Shown one piece after another: positions 6,175 to 13,805 of a stretch of 14,696 nucleotides of DNA. Under the pieces are notes generated by a model. It did no database searches. It was not told where the DNA came from and saw only the letters and a list, made by a program, of their open reading frames with translations. Position 1 is the first letter of the stretch. The number at the start of each line of letters is the position of its first letter. The DNA lies in NCBI GenBank assembly GCA_900549555.1, contig UROO01000042.1, forward strand, positions 1 to 14,696, written 5' to 3'. Origin of the DNA: an uncultured Collinsella sp. Its GTDB lineage: Bacteria; Actinomycetota; Coriobacteriia; Coriobacteriales; Coriobacteriaceae. The position numbers were made by a program, and so were the translations under genes.

Positions 6175-6951
6175 TCACGCTGCATCCTTCCAGCCTGCAG
6201 TAGCCTTGGTCACGCTTGTGGCGCCGATACCGGTGATACGGGCAATTTGCTTGACCGTGAGATGTGCCCGCCTGAGCCTCAGCAGGCAGGCATCGCGTTC
6301 GGGGCGTGGCAGGGCCTTGAGCAGCGCAGGATCTATGCTCGGCAGGACTTCGCGCGCAACGGAAAGAGCCTCCTCATCGGGGATCCGCCGGCGCGGAAGA
6401 ACCTCCACTGACCAGATGCGCCCGGCGACTTTCTTGAGATGCTCGCAATAGCGACGGGAGCCTCCGACAACATCGAGCATAGGGGCCGCATCACAGATGT
6501 CAAAGGGATCATAGCCCAGCTGATATGCCTTATAGCTTGACCAGCGGTACGCCTCGAGCGAGTCAAGCGCACCCTTCACGGGATTGAGATGAATATAGTC
6601 GAGCAGCTGTACCGCCTGTGTGTCCGACTCAACCGCGACCCGCGAATAACGATTGTCAAACAAATGCCCAGTTCTCCCAGTTTTCCCGTTGAAATACTTA
6701 GCATATGCCGTCAGTGCACACTGCATTGCCTTTGAAAGATTGTCAAATGGGTCATCAACCATCAAATGGAAATGATTGTCCATAAGGCACCAAGCCAACA
6801 CCGCCACTTTATGGCGCGCAAACCTGTCCGAGATGTCCGATAAGAAACGATATCGGTCAGAGTCATCTTCAAAAATAATCTGTTTAGAGTTACCACGGTC
6901 AAAGACGTGGTAATAGCCGGTGAGCGAAACGGCGCGGGCGCATCGGGGCAT
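6175..6951 (-). CDS. REP-associated tyrosine transposase (Y1/HUH family)
   Basis: Single-strand DNA transposase of the Y1_Tnp/RAYT group, which cuts at hairpins and forms a 5'-phosphotyrosine link. From the ATG at 6951 it is 258 residues. The N-terminal GYYHVFDRGN (12-21) is typical; the HUH metal motif is H60-F-H62 in MDNHFHLM; GHLFDNRYSRVAV (95-107) and DYIHLNPVKGAL (118-129) follow, and Y119 in the latter is the likely catalytic tyrosine; YRWSSYKAY (135-143) is also characteristic. The C-terminal part (about 215-250) has a helix-turn-helix-like stretch, LTVKQIARITGIGATS. The start was chosen for AAGGAG 5 nt before the ATG; a TTG at 6966 is less likely. The 5' half of the gene looks less GC-rich than its neighbours, consistent with transfer. 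No frameshift or missing motif is visible. Confidence 0.92.
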   Translation of the reverse strand: MPRCARAVSLTGYYHVFDRGNSKQIIFEDDSDRYRFLSDISDRFARHKVAVLAWCLMDNHFHLMVDDPFDNLSKAMQCALTAYAKYFNGKTGRTGHLFDNRYSRVAVESDTQAVQLLDYIHLNPVKGALDSLEAYRWSSYKAYQLGYDPFDICDAAPMLDVVGGSRRYCEHLKKVAGRIWSVEVLPRRRIPDEEALSVAREVLPSIDPALLKALPRPERDACLLRLRRAHLTVKQIARITGIGATSVTKATAGWKDAA

Positions 6952-7079
6952 AAACTCTCCTTTCAAAGCTGTACAGGCAACACCTAAAAGGAGAGAAGCA
7001 ACGCGAAATGCTGAGCCTGCAACCTATTTATATCCAATGAGCGGCAATAAGAGGCCCAGAACGGCAAAATGACAAATCG

Positions 7080-7132
7080 ATGTCTGTCCCAAATGAGTGA
7101 AAGCACTCATGTAAGTCTGTCCCCAATGAGCG
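7080..7132 (-). repeat. Right inverted repeat of the transposase element
   Basis: Reverse complement of the left repeat with six differences in 53 positions. Its two motif copies are CTGTCCCCAATG (7117-7128) and the variant CTGTCCCAAATG (7084-7095), again 33 bp apart. The internal hairpin ATGAGTG/CACTCAT is perfect here, with a 4-nt loop. Confidence 0.85.
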
Positions 7133-7168
7133 GTGCGATGCAGCATCCCCAATGAGCGGGGCGATGCA
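7121..7168. repeat. Tandem 22-bp direct repeats at the right end
   Basis: Two copies beginning CCCCAATGAGCGG (7121-7142 and 7147-7168) differ at one base (T or G at position 14) and are separated by GCAT. The first overlaps the right inverted repeat. A third core copy, CCAATGAGCGG, lies inside the element at 7034-7044. GATGC-A-GCATC makes a small palindrome at the junction. Confidence 0.8.
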
Positions 7169-7185
7169 CTGGTAGATAGTTTAGT

Positions 7186-7215
7186 TAAAACGCTTCAGTA
7201 TATTGAAGCGTTTTA
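7186..7215. promoter_or_regulatory. Perfect 12-bp-arm palindrome upstream of adhE
   Basis: TAAAACGCTTCA and TGAAGCGTTTTA form perfect 12-bp arms around the 6-nt centre GTATAT. In RNA the arms give a hairpin followed by TTTTA on either strand, so it could be a weak bidirectional terminator. As DNA it could be an operator for a dimeric regulator of adhE. It does not resemble the Rex consensus I know. Confidence 0.6.
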
Positions 7216-7261
7216 GTGTGCCTTTTACAGGAATCTGACCGTTCGCCGAATAATTTCTTGC

Positions 7262-7267
7262 TATCAT
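7262..7267 (+). promoter_or_regulatory. Possible adhE -10 element
   Basis: TATCAT matches the -10 consensus at five of six positions and sits about 40 nt before the ATG. No good -35 lies at 16-18 nt spacing. A second option pairs TTTACA (7224-7229) with AATAAT (7249-7254), but the spacer is 19 nt. The true promoter is uncertain. Confidence 0.3.
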
Positions 7268-7307
7268 GCAAGGCGTAGGGTAAATCTCCGATCGCAAGGA
7301 GACACAA

Positions 7308-9956
7308 ATGGTGAAAAAGTCACCGGAAAACACTACTCCCGCAATTGTGGACAACGTAGAGGCGCTTGAGGCTAAGCTCGCTCAGATGCGAGAGGCCCAG
7401 GCGCTTTTTGCTACGTACACGCAGGAGCAGGTCGACAAGATCTTCTATGAGGCCGCCATGGCCGCCAACAAGGCTCGTATCCCGTTGGCGAAGATGGCCA
7501 TCGAGGAGACCGGCCGCGGCGTTCTTGAGGACAAGGTCATCAAGAACCACTACGCCGCAGAGTACATCTACAACGCTTACAAGAACACCAAGACCTGTGG
7601 TGTCCTGGAGCGCGACGAGGCTTACGGCATCACCAAGATCGCCGAGCCCATCGGCATCGTGGGCGCCGTCATCCCGACGACCAACCCCACCTCTACCGCG
7701 ATCTTCAAGACGCTGATCAGCCTGAAGACCCGCAACGCCATCATCATCTCCCCGCACCCGGCTGCCGCCAAGTGCACCATCGCCGCCGCCAAGCTCGTGC
7801 TTGACGCCGCCGTCAAGGCCGGTGCCCCCGAGGGCATCATCGGCTGGGTTGATGTCCCCTCCATCGAGCTGACCAACATGGTCATGCGCGACGTCGACAT
7901 CATCCTCGCCACCGGTGGCCCGGGCATGGTCAAGGCCGCTTACTCCTCGGGCAAGCCCGCCCTGGGCGTTGGCGCCGGTAACACCCCGGTCGTCATCGAC
8001 GACACCGCCGACGTGCTGCTCGCCGTCAACTCCATCATCCACTCCAAGACCTTCGACAACGGCATGATCTGCGCTTCCGAGCAGTCCGTGACCGTCATCG
8101 ACACCATCTATGACCAGGTCAAGGCCGAGTTCCAGAAGCGCGGCTGCTACTTCGTCAAGCAGGGTGCCGAGATGGAGGCCCTGCGTGCCGCCATGTTCAA
8201 GAACGGCGCTCTCGATCACCGCATCCCCGGCATGGCTGCCGCCAAGATCGCCGAGCTCGCCGGCATCGAGGTTCCCGCCAAGACCAAGATCCTGATCGCC
8301 GAGGTCACCTCCACCGACCCCGCCAAGGAGGAGTTCTCCCACGAGAAGCTCTCCCCGGTCCTGGCCATGTACCACGCCAAGGACTTCCAGGAGGCCGTCG
8401 ACAAGGCCGAGCACCTGGTGCTCGCCGGTGGCCCGGGCCACACCGCCTCTCTGTACGTGCACCCCGCCCAGGCCGAGAAGATCAGCCTGTTCGAGCACGT
8501 CATGAAGGCCTGCCGTATCGTCATCAACACCCCGTCCTCGCACGGCGGCATCGGTGACCTGTACAACTTTGGCATGAAGCCGTCTCTGACCCTGGGCTGC
8601 GGCTCCTGGGGCGGCAACTCCGTCTCCGAGAACGTTGGGGTGAAGCACTTGATCAACGTTAAGACTGTGGCCGAGCGCCGTGAGAACATGCTGTGGTTCC
8701 GCGCTCCCGAGAAGGTCTACTTCAAGAAGGGTTCCACGCCCGTCGCCCTCGACGAGCTCGGTACCGTCATGGGCAAGAAGCGCGCCTTCATCGTCACCGA
8801 CCAGTTCCTCTTCAAGAATGGCAACACCCGCGCCATCGAGGCCAAGCTCGACGAGATGGGCATCGCCCACGACTGCTTCTACGACGTCGAGCCCGATCCG
8901 TCGCTGCAGTGCGCACGTCGCGGCGCCAAGCAGATGGCTCTCTTTGAGCCGGACGTCATCATCGCCGTCGGCGGTGGCTCCGCTATGGACGCCGGCAAGA
9001 TCATGTGGATGATGTACGAGCACCCCGAGTGCAAGTTTGAGGACATGGCCATGGACTTCATGGACATCCGCAAGCGTATCTTCACCTTCCCCGAGATGGG
9101 CAAGAAGGCCTACTTCGTCGCCGTCCCGACCTCTTCGGGTACCGGCTCCGAGTGCACGCCGTTCGCCATCATCACCGACAAGGAGACCGGCATCAAGTGG
9201 CCGCTCGCCGACTACGCGCTGCTCCCCAACATGGCTATCGTCGACGCCGACAACTGCATGACCGCCCCGCGCGGCCTGACCGCTGCCTCCGGCATCGACG
9301 TCATGACCCACGCCATCGAGTCCTACGTCTCCATCATGGCTTCCGACTACACCAAGGGCCTCTCCGAGCGCGCTGCCAAGCTCGTCTTCGAGAACCTGCC
9401 CTCCAGCTTCACGAACGGCGCCAAGGACCCGCATGCCCGCGAGGAGATGCACAACGCCTCCTGCATGGCCGGTATGGCCTTCGCCAACGCCTTCCTGGGC
9501 CTCAACCACTCCATGGCCCACAAGCTCGGCGCTTTCCATCACCTGCCCCACGGCCTCGCCAACGCCGTCATCCTGACCCGCGTTATGCGCTACAACGCCG
9601 CCGAGGCTCCCGTCAAGATGGGTACCTTCTCCCAGTATCCTTACCCCAACGCGCTGCACAACTACGCCGAGATGGCCAAGTACTGCGGCATCGAGGGCAA
9701 GGACGACAAGGAGGTCTTCGAGAACTTCATCACGAAGCTCGAGGAGCTCAAGGACTTCATCGGCGTCAAGAAGACCATCGCCGACTACGGTGTTGACGAG
9801 CAGTACTTCCTCGACACCCTCGACGAGATGACCGAGCAGGCATTCAACGACCAGTGCACCGGCGCTAACCCGCGCTACCCGCTCATGAGCGAGATCAAGG
9901 AGCTCTACCTGGACGCCTACTACGGCCGCGAGCCCCAGGACTACGCCGTCTGCTAG
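7308..9956 (+). CDS. adhE: Bifunctional acetaldehyde-CoA / alcohol dehydrogenase
   Basis: Reduces acetyl-CoA to acetaldehyde and then ethanol with two NADH, regenerating NAD+ in fermentation; family members form filaments called spirosomes. At 882 residues it is full length (E. coli has 891). The N-terminal CoA-acylating aldehyde dehydrogenase half includes GAVIPTTNPTSTA (119-131), the ATGGPGMV cofactor segment (201-208) and catalytic C255 in NGMICASEQS. After a linker near 440-465 comes the iron-dependent alcohol dehydrogenase: GGGSAMDAGK (555-564) for NAD and, by spacing with the E. coli enzyme, iron ligands D664, H668, H734 and H748. AAGGAG with a 6-nt spacer fixes the ATG. Codon use is strongly biased to C- and G-ending codons, which suggests high expression. 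A palindrome lies about 95 nt upstream. Confidence 0.98.
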   Translation: MVKKSPENTTPAIVDNVEALEAKLAQMREAQALFATYTQEQVDKIFYEAAMAANKARIPLAKMAIEETGRGVLEDKVIKNHYAAEYIYNAYKNTKTCGVLERDEAYGITKIAEPIGIVGAVIPTTNPTSTAIFKTLISLKTRNAIIISPHPAAAKCTIAAAKLVLDAAVKAGAPEGIIGWVDVPSIELTNMVMRDVDIILATGGPGMVKAAYSSGKPALGVGAGNTPVVIDDTADVLLAVNSIIHSKTFDNGMICASEQSVTVIDTIYDQVKAEFQKRGCYFVKQGAEMEALRAAMFKNGALDHRIPGMAAAKIAELAGIEVPAKTKILIAEVTSTDPAKEEFSHEKLSPVLAMYHAKDFQEAVDKAEHLVLAGGPGHTASLYVHPAQAEKISLFEHVMKACRIVINTPSSHGGIGDLYNFGMKPSLTLGCGSWGGNSVSENVGVKHLINVKTVAERRENMLWFRAPEKVYFKKGSTPVALDELGTVMGKKRAFIVTDQFLFKNGNTRAIEAKLDEMGIAHDCFYDVEPDPSLQCARRGAKQMALFEPDVIIAVGGGSAMDAGKIMWMMYEHPECKFEDMAMDFMDIRKRIFTFPEMGKKAYFVAVPTSSGTGSECTPFAIITDKETGIKWPLADYALLPNMAIVDADNCMTAPRGLTAASGIDVMTHAIESYVSIMASDYTKGLSERAAKLVFENLPSSFTNGAKDPHAREEMHNASCMAGMAFANAFLGLNHSMAHKLGAFHHLPHGLANAVILTRVMRYNAAEAPVKMGTFSQYPYPNALHNYAEMAKYCGIEGKDDKEVFENFITKLEELKDFIGVKKTIADYGVDEQYFLDTLDEMTEQAFNDQCTGANPRYPLMSEIKELYLDAYYGREPQDYAVC

Positions 9957-9974
9957 TTTTTAGCACGGTTATTT

Positions 9975-10012
9975 GCGGCGGGGGTGCACGGGTGTACGCA
10001 CGCCCCCGCCGT
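9975..10012 (+). terminator. GC-rich hairpin after adhE
   Basis: GGCGGGGG (9977-9984) pairs with CCCCCGCC (10003-10010), and inner GTGC/GCAC can extend the stem with a bulge. The following bases, GTTGCTTCT, are only weakly T-rich, so it may be a leaky terminator or a 3'-end stabiliser. It lies in the 88-nt gap before the kinase-like gene. Confidence 0.4.
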
Positions 10013-10044
10013 TGCTTCTATCGCATCGTTGAAAGGATGCAATC

Positions 10045-10809
10045 ATGCTGCTCCCCGATTCCAAGACCGAGCTCGTCCGTCGCGGCAACAAGGTCGTTTA
10101 CGACCTGGGCGACAAGATCGTCAAGGTCTTTAACGAGACCAAGCCCGTCTCCGACGTGTTCAACGAGGCTTTGAATCTTGCCCGCATCAATGAGTGCGGC
10201 ATCCGCAGCCCCAAGGCTCTCGAGGTTTCTCAGCTCGAGAACGCCAACGGCTGGGCTCTCGTGACCGAGAAGGTTCCGGGCACCACCCTTGCCGAGAAGA
10301 TGACTGCCGAGCCCCAGCGCTTTGGTGAGTACCTCGAGATGTTCGTCGACCTCCAGATCGAGATCCACGGCTACACCTCCCCGCTGCTCAACCGTCAACG
10401 CGATAAGTTCGCCCGCATGATCGACAGCCTCGATCAGCTCAATGCCACCACGCGCTACAACCTTCAGGAGCGTCTGGACGGCATGACCAAGGAGTTCAAG
10501 GTCTGCCACGGCGACTTCAACCCCTCCAACATCATCGTCGGCGACGACGGCCAGCTGTACGTCTGCGACTGGGCACATGCCACCCAGGGCTCCCCTGCTG
10601 CCGACGTTGCCACCACCTACCTGCTCTTTGCCCTCAACAGCAAGGACCAGGCTGAGGCCTACCTGGAGCTCTACTGCGACCGCGCCGATATGCCCATGCA
10701 GGTCGTGCGTCAGTGGACGAGCATCGTCGCCGCTTCCGAGCTCGCTCGTAAGCGCAACGTGAACGATGAGTTCCTTAAGAACTGGATCGACGTCGTCGAT
10801 TATCAGTAG
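10045..10809 (+). CDS. APH/choline-kinase-fold phosphotransferase, substrate unknown
   Basis: A 254-residue protein with the aminoglycoside phosphotransferase/choline kinase fold. An N-lobe lysine stands in KIVKVF (K27 by position), and a helix-C glutamate may be E41. The hinge region reads WALVTEKVPGTTL (70-82). The catalytic Brenner motif is HGDFNPSN (H155, D157, N162), followed by the metal-binding aspartate D175 in VCDWAHA and the family-typical D187 in AADVATTYL. It is probably an ATP-dependent small-molecule kinase, but neither sequence nor neighbours show the substrate; true antibiotic resistance is only one possibility and not favoured. AAAGGA lies 7 nt before the ATG. It follows adhE by 88 nt on the same strand and ends before a strong terminator, so partial co-transcription with adhE is possible. 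Confidence 0.85.
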   Translation: MLLPDSKTELVRRGNKVVYDLGDKIVKVFNETKPVSDVFNEALNLARINECGIRSPKALEVSQLENANGWALVTEKVPGTTLAEKMTAEPQRFGEYLEMFVDLQIEIHGYTSPLLNRQRDKFARMIDSLDQLNATTRYNLQERLDGMTKEFKVCHGDFNPSNIIVGDDGQLYVCDWAHATQGSPAADVATTYLLFALNSKDQAEAYLELYCDRADMPMQVVRQWTSIVAASELARKRNVNDEFLKNWIDVVDYQ

Positions 10810-10841
10810 TATCTGAGCGATTTATTTCGCATCGGAGGCAC

Positions 10842-10885
10842 AAAGGAAAACCCCGCAGCTCATTTGGGCTGTGGGGTTTTCCTTT
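10842..10885 (+). terminator. Bidirectional intrinsic terminator
   Basis: AAAGGAAAACCCC pairs with GGGGTTTTCCTTT (13 bp), extended inward by a G-U pair and CAGC/GCTG. T-rich tails occur on both strands. It ends the kinase-like gene and could stop leftward transcription from the proS side. Confidence 0.92.
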
Positions 10886-10909
10886 ACCCGTCGAGCTTAT
10901 TCACGCAAC

Positions 10910-10954
10910 AAAAAAGACTGCTCCGCATCTCATCCTAAGAGAGATGCGGAGCAG
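10910..10954 (-). terminator. proS intrinsic terminator
   Basis: On the minus strand CTGCTCCGCATCTC and GAGATGCGGAGCAG form a perfect 14-bp stem with a 9-nt loop, followed by TCTTTTTTG. It lies 33 nt after the proS stop, ending the rseP-ispG-proS transcript. Confidence 0.93.
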
Positions 10955-10987
10955 GCCTGCAATTACATCTACTTGCAGAAATGTCGA

Positions 10988-12709
10988 TTAACGACGTGCT
11001 GCCTTCACAAGCTCGGCGACCTTGGCGACGACCTCATCAATCGCCACATCCTCGCGCTCGCCCGTGGCACGGTCCTTGAGCTCGACGGTGCCGTTCTTAA
11101 GACCACGCTTGCCGAGCACTACCTGATACGGGAAGCCCATAAGGTCGTTGTCGGCAAACTTAAAGCCGGGGCGCTCGTCGCGGTCATCCACGACAACCTC
11201 GATACCCTCGGCGCACAGACCCTCAACGATTTGGTCGCAGACGGTAGCGCACTCCTCCTTCTTGGGATCGAGCGGAATCACCGCGACCTCGTACGGGGCA
11301 ACGGAGACCGGCCAGACGATACCGTGCTCGTCGTTATGCTGCTCCACGACGGCAGCGAGCGAGCGAGACACGCCCACGCCGTAGCAACCCATGATGAGCG
11401 GCTTCTCCTTGCCATCCTCGTCCATAAAGGTGGCACCCATGGCCTCGGAGTACTTGGTGCCCAGCTGGAACACCTGGGAGACCTCGATGCCGCGAGCAGC
11501 AGAGAGCGGCTTGCCGCAGTGCGGGCAGGGGTCGCCGGCGACGACGGTGACCAGATCGGCCCACTCGTCGACGGTAAAGTCGCGCTCGGGGCAGGCACCG
11601 GTAAAGTGATAATCGACCTCGTTGGCACCGCAGGCCCATTGCTTGGACTCGCGCAGACTCTCGTCGCACACTAGACGGATGCCCTCGGGCAGGTTAACCG
11701 GTCCGATAAAGCCCTTGTGCAGACCGTAGGTCAGGAGCTCCTCGTCGGTCATCATGCGATAGCCCTTGCCAAAGACGTGCTCGGCCTTGCAGTCGTTGAG
11801 CTCATGATCGCCCGGAACGATGGCCACAACCGGCTTGCCCTCGGCGTCGATGAGAGCCAGGGACTTGCGCGTACCGTTCTCGGGGAAACCGAAGAACTTG
11901 GCGACGGCCTCGATGGTGCCCATACCCGGAGTCTCGACCTTGGTGAGCGTACCGTCGCCGGGGCCCTCGGTCACGACGACCTTGGTGCTTGCCGCCTCGT
12001 CGTCGGCAGCAAAGCCGCAGTCGTCACAGTAGACCAGCGAAGCCTCGCCGGCCTCGGCCAGCGCCATGTACTCGACGGAGGTGTCGCCACCGATCTCGCC
12101 GGAATCGGCAACGACGGGCAGGGCCTTGATGTAGCAGCGCTCGCAGATATTGGCGTACGCCTGCTTCATCTTGTCGTACTCCTCCTGCAGGCTCTCCTGC
12201 GTAGCGGAGAAGCTGTAGGCGTCCTTCATAATGAACTCGCGACCGCGCATGAGGCCAAAGCGGGGACGGAACTCATCGCGGAACTTGTCCTGGATGTGAT
12301 AGAGATTCACCGGCAGCTGCTTGTAGGAACGCAGTTCATTGCGAACCAGAGCAGTCACGGTCTCCTCGTGCGTGGGGCCCAGCACGAACTCGCGGCCGTG
12401 GCGGTCATCAAAGCGCACGAGCTCCTTGCCATAGGCATCGATACGGCCCGACTCGCGCCACAGCTCGGCATCGACCATGATGGGCATCATGAGCTCCTGG
12501 GCACCGGCAGCGTCCATCTCGTCGCGCACGATGTTCTCGATCTTGCGAATCGAGCGCCACGCGAGCGGCAGATAGGAATAGAGACCGGCGGCCTCCTTGC
12601 GAATCATGCCGGCACGCAGCAGCAGGCGATGGCTCGCAAGCTCGGCATCGGCCGGATCCTCTTTGAGCGTCGGAGCATACAGCTTAGACATATACATTGC
12701 TCGAGTCAT
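10988..12709 (-). CDS. proS: Prolyl-tRNA synthetase, bacterial type with editing insertion
   Basis: Charges tRNA-Pro with proline; class II synthetase. The 573-residue length is that of the bacterial form with the editing domain inserted. The N-terminus has SKLYAPTLKEDP (8-19) and the motif 1 region around GLYSYLPLAWRS (42-53). GPTHEE is at 111-116 and the motif 2 loop FRDEFRPRFGLMRGREFIMKD at about 143-163. The YbaK-like insertion spans roughly 220-400. Motif 3 reads GVGVSRSLAAVVEQ, and the C-terminal anticodon-binding domain follows. The ATG abuts the ispG TAA with no gap, and its GAGGAG site is made of the last ispG codons, so translation is probably coupled. ATGs at residues 5 and 7 lack such a site. 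Confidence 0.97.
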   Translation of the reverse strand: MTRAMYMSKLYAPTLKEDPADAELASHRLLLRAGMIRKEAAGLYSYLPLAWRSIRKIENIVRDEMDAAGAQELMMPIMVDAELWRESGRIDAYGKELVRFDDRHGREFVLGPTHEETVTALVRNELRSYKQLPVNLYHIQDKFRDEFRPRFGLMRGREFIMKDAYSFSATQESLQEEYDKMKQAYANICERCYIKALPVVADSGEIGGDTSVEYMALAEAGEASLVYCDDCGFAADDEAASTKVVVTEGPGDGTLTKVETPGMGTIEAVAKFFGFPENGTRKSLALIDAEGKPVVAIVPGDHELNDCKAEHVFGKGYRMMTDEELLTYGLHKGFIGPVNLPEGIRLVCDESLRESKQWACGANEVDYHFTGACPERDFTVDEWADLVTVVAGDPCPHCGKPLSAARGIEVSQVFQLGTKYSEAMGATFMDEDGKEKPLIMGCYGVGVSRSLAAVVEQHNDEHGIVWPVSVAPYEVAVIPLDPKKEECATVCDQIVEGLCAEGIEVVVDDRDERPGFKFADNDLMGFPYQVVLGKRGLKNGTVELKDRATGEREDVAIDEVVAKVAELVKAARR

Positions 12710-13792
12710 TTATTTCTCCTCAATAAGCTTGTCGACCTCGGCCATAAGCGCGTCGACAATTTGGTCCTCAGCTACTTTACCAATGATCTGGCCGTGCGAA
12801 AAGAGCAGGCCCTGACCTCGTCCGCAGGCAACACCCAAGTCGGCGTCAGAGGCCTCGCCGGGGCCATTGACTGCACAGCCCATCACGGCAATCGAAAGCG
12901 GCGCGGAGTAGTTCTTAAGCCGCTCGGTGACATCCTCGGCGATAGGAATGAGGTTAACCTGGCAGCGAGCGCACGTGGGGCACGAGACGATCTCGGGACC
13001 ACGGCGGCGAAGGCCGAGCGACTGCAGAATACCCCAGGCGACCGGCGGTTCCTCGACCGGATCGGCCGTGAGCGAGACGCGCATGGTGTCGCCAATGCCC
13101 TCGGAAAGCAAAATTCCCAGGCCCACAGAGCTCTTAATGGTGCCCTGGAGCTTGGTTCCGGCCTCAGTCACGCCCAAATGAAGCGGAACATGGGGAATTT
13201 CGCGCGACAGGGCACGATAGGTGTCAAGCGTCGTGGACACGCTATGAGCCTTGGCGGAAAGCACGATATTGGTAAAGCCGCGATCCTCAAAATGTTTGAC
13301 GAAACGCTCGCTCGACATCACAAGCTTTTCGGGCTGCGTAAGGTCATCGCGCTCGGCGATATCCTGCTCAAGCGAACCGGCATTGACGCCGATACGAATC
13401 GCACAGCCCGCGGCACCAGCAGCATCGATCACCGCGTCAACCTTGGCCCAATCGCCGATATTGCCGGGATTGATACGCAGCTTGGCAGCACCGGCCTCAA
13501 CGGCACCAATGGCGAGCTTATGATTAAAGTGGATATCGGCGACTATCGGCACCGGAGACTCGGCACAGATGGTGCGGAAACCCTCGAGCGCGGCCTCGGT
13601 GGGCACGCTCACGCGCACAACATCACAACCCGCCTGGGCGAGTGCACGAACTTGTGCAAGCGTTGCCTGCGCGTCGGCGGTATCGGTGCAGGTCATGGAT
13701 TGGACCACCACCGGTGCGCCGCCACCGATCTGAACGCCGCCCACATGCACGGGGCGCGTCAGCTCGCGCGGCAAAGGATGGGATAAAGACAA
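12710..13792 (-). CDS. ispG: 4-hydroxy-3-methylbut-2-enyl-diphosphate synthase
   Basis: Fe-S enzyme of the MEP isoprenoid pathway that converts methylerythritol cyclodiphosphate to HMBPP. Counting from the TTG at 13792 it is 360 residues. It begins with PVHVGGVQIGGGAPVVVQSM, the usual N-terminus. The cluster ligands are C271 and C274 in SCPTCARC, C306 in MGCAVNGPGE, and probably E313. The start is uncertain: the frame is open to 13879 but overlaps rseP. GTG at 13801 has a ribosome binding site touching it (no spacer), while TTG at 13792 has GGGGAG with an 8-nt spacer, so I chose TTG. It follows the rseP stop by 13 nt and abuts proS. The neighbours fit the conserved rseP-ispG-proS order. Confidence 0.94.
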   Translation of the reverse strand: MSLSHPLPRELTRPVHVGGVQIGGGAPVVVQSMTCTDTADAQATLAQVRALAQAGCDVVRVSVPTEAALEGFRTICAESPVPIVADIHFNHKLAIGAVEAGAAKLRINPGNIGDWAKVDAVIDAAGAAGCAIRIGVNAGSLEQDIAERDDLTQPEKLVMSSERFVKHFEDRGFTNIVLSAKAHSVSTTLDTYRALSREIPHVPLHLGVTEAGTKLQGTIKSSVGLGILLSEGIGDTMRVSLTADPVEEPPVAWGILQSLGLRRRGPEIVSCPTCARCQVNLIPIAEDVTERLKNYSAPLSIAVMGCAVNGPGEASDADLGVACGRGQGLLFSHGQIIGKVAEDQIVDALMAEVDKLIEEK

Positions 13793-13805
13793 TCCAAACA
13801 CTCCC

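Larger units (their letters stand above)
6081..7132 (-). mobile_element. REP/IS200-like element with inverted-repeat ends
   Basis: A 1,052-bp unit made of a single Y1-type transposase gene between 53-bp imperfect inverted repeats. It lies between rpmB and adhE, directly behind the rpmB terminator. Ordinary IS200/IS605 elements lack terminal inverted repeats and use subterminal hairpins; REP-associated transposases act on short palindromic repeats placed in inverted pairs. This layout fits the second type. No target duplication was seen, as expected for HUH enzymes. Whether it moves or is a domesticated fixture cannot be judged from one copy. Confidence 0.7.

Noticed and set aside
7320..9659. 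779-codon open frame on the minus strand opposite adhE
   Set aside because: It is rich in Gly, Val, Asp, His and Leu and has no recognisable domain. It is the antisense shadow of a highly codon-biased GC-rich gene, where stops are rare on the other strand.
11717..13786. 689-codon plus-strand open frame across proS and ispG
   Set aside because: It spans two clear genes in antisense, crosses their junction, has shadow-type composition and no motif or credible ribosome binding site.
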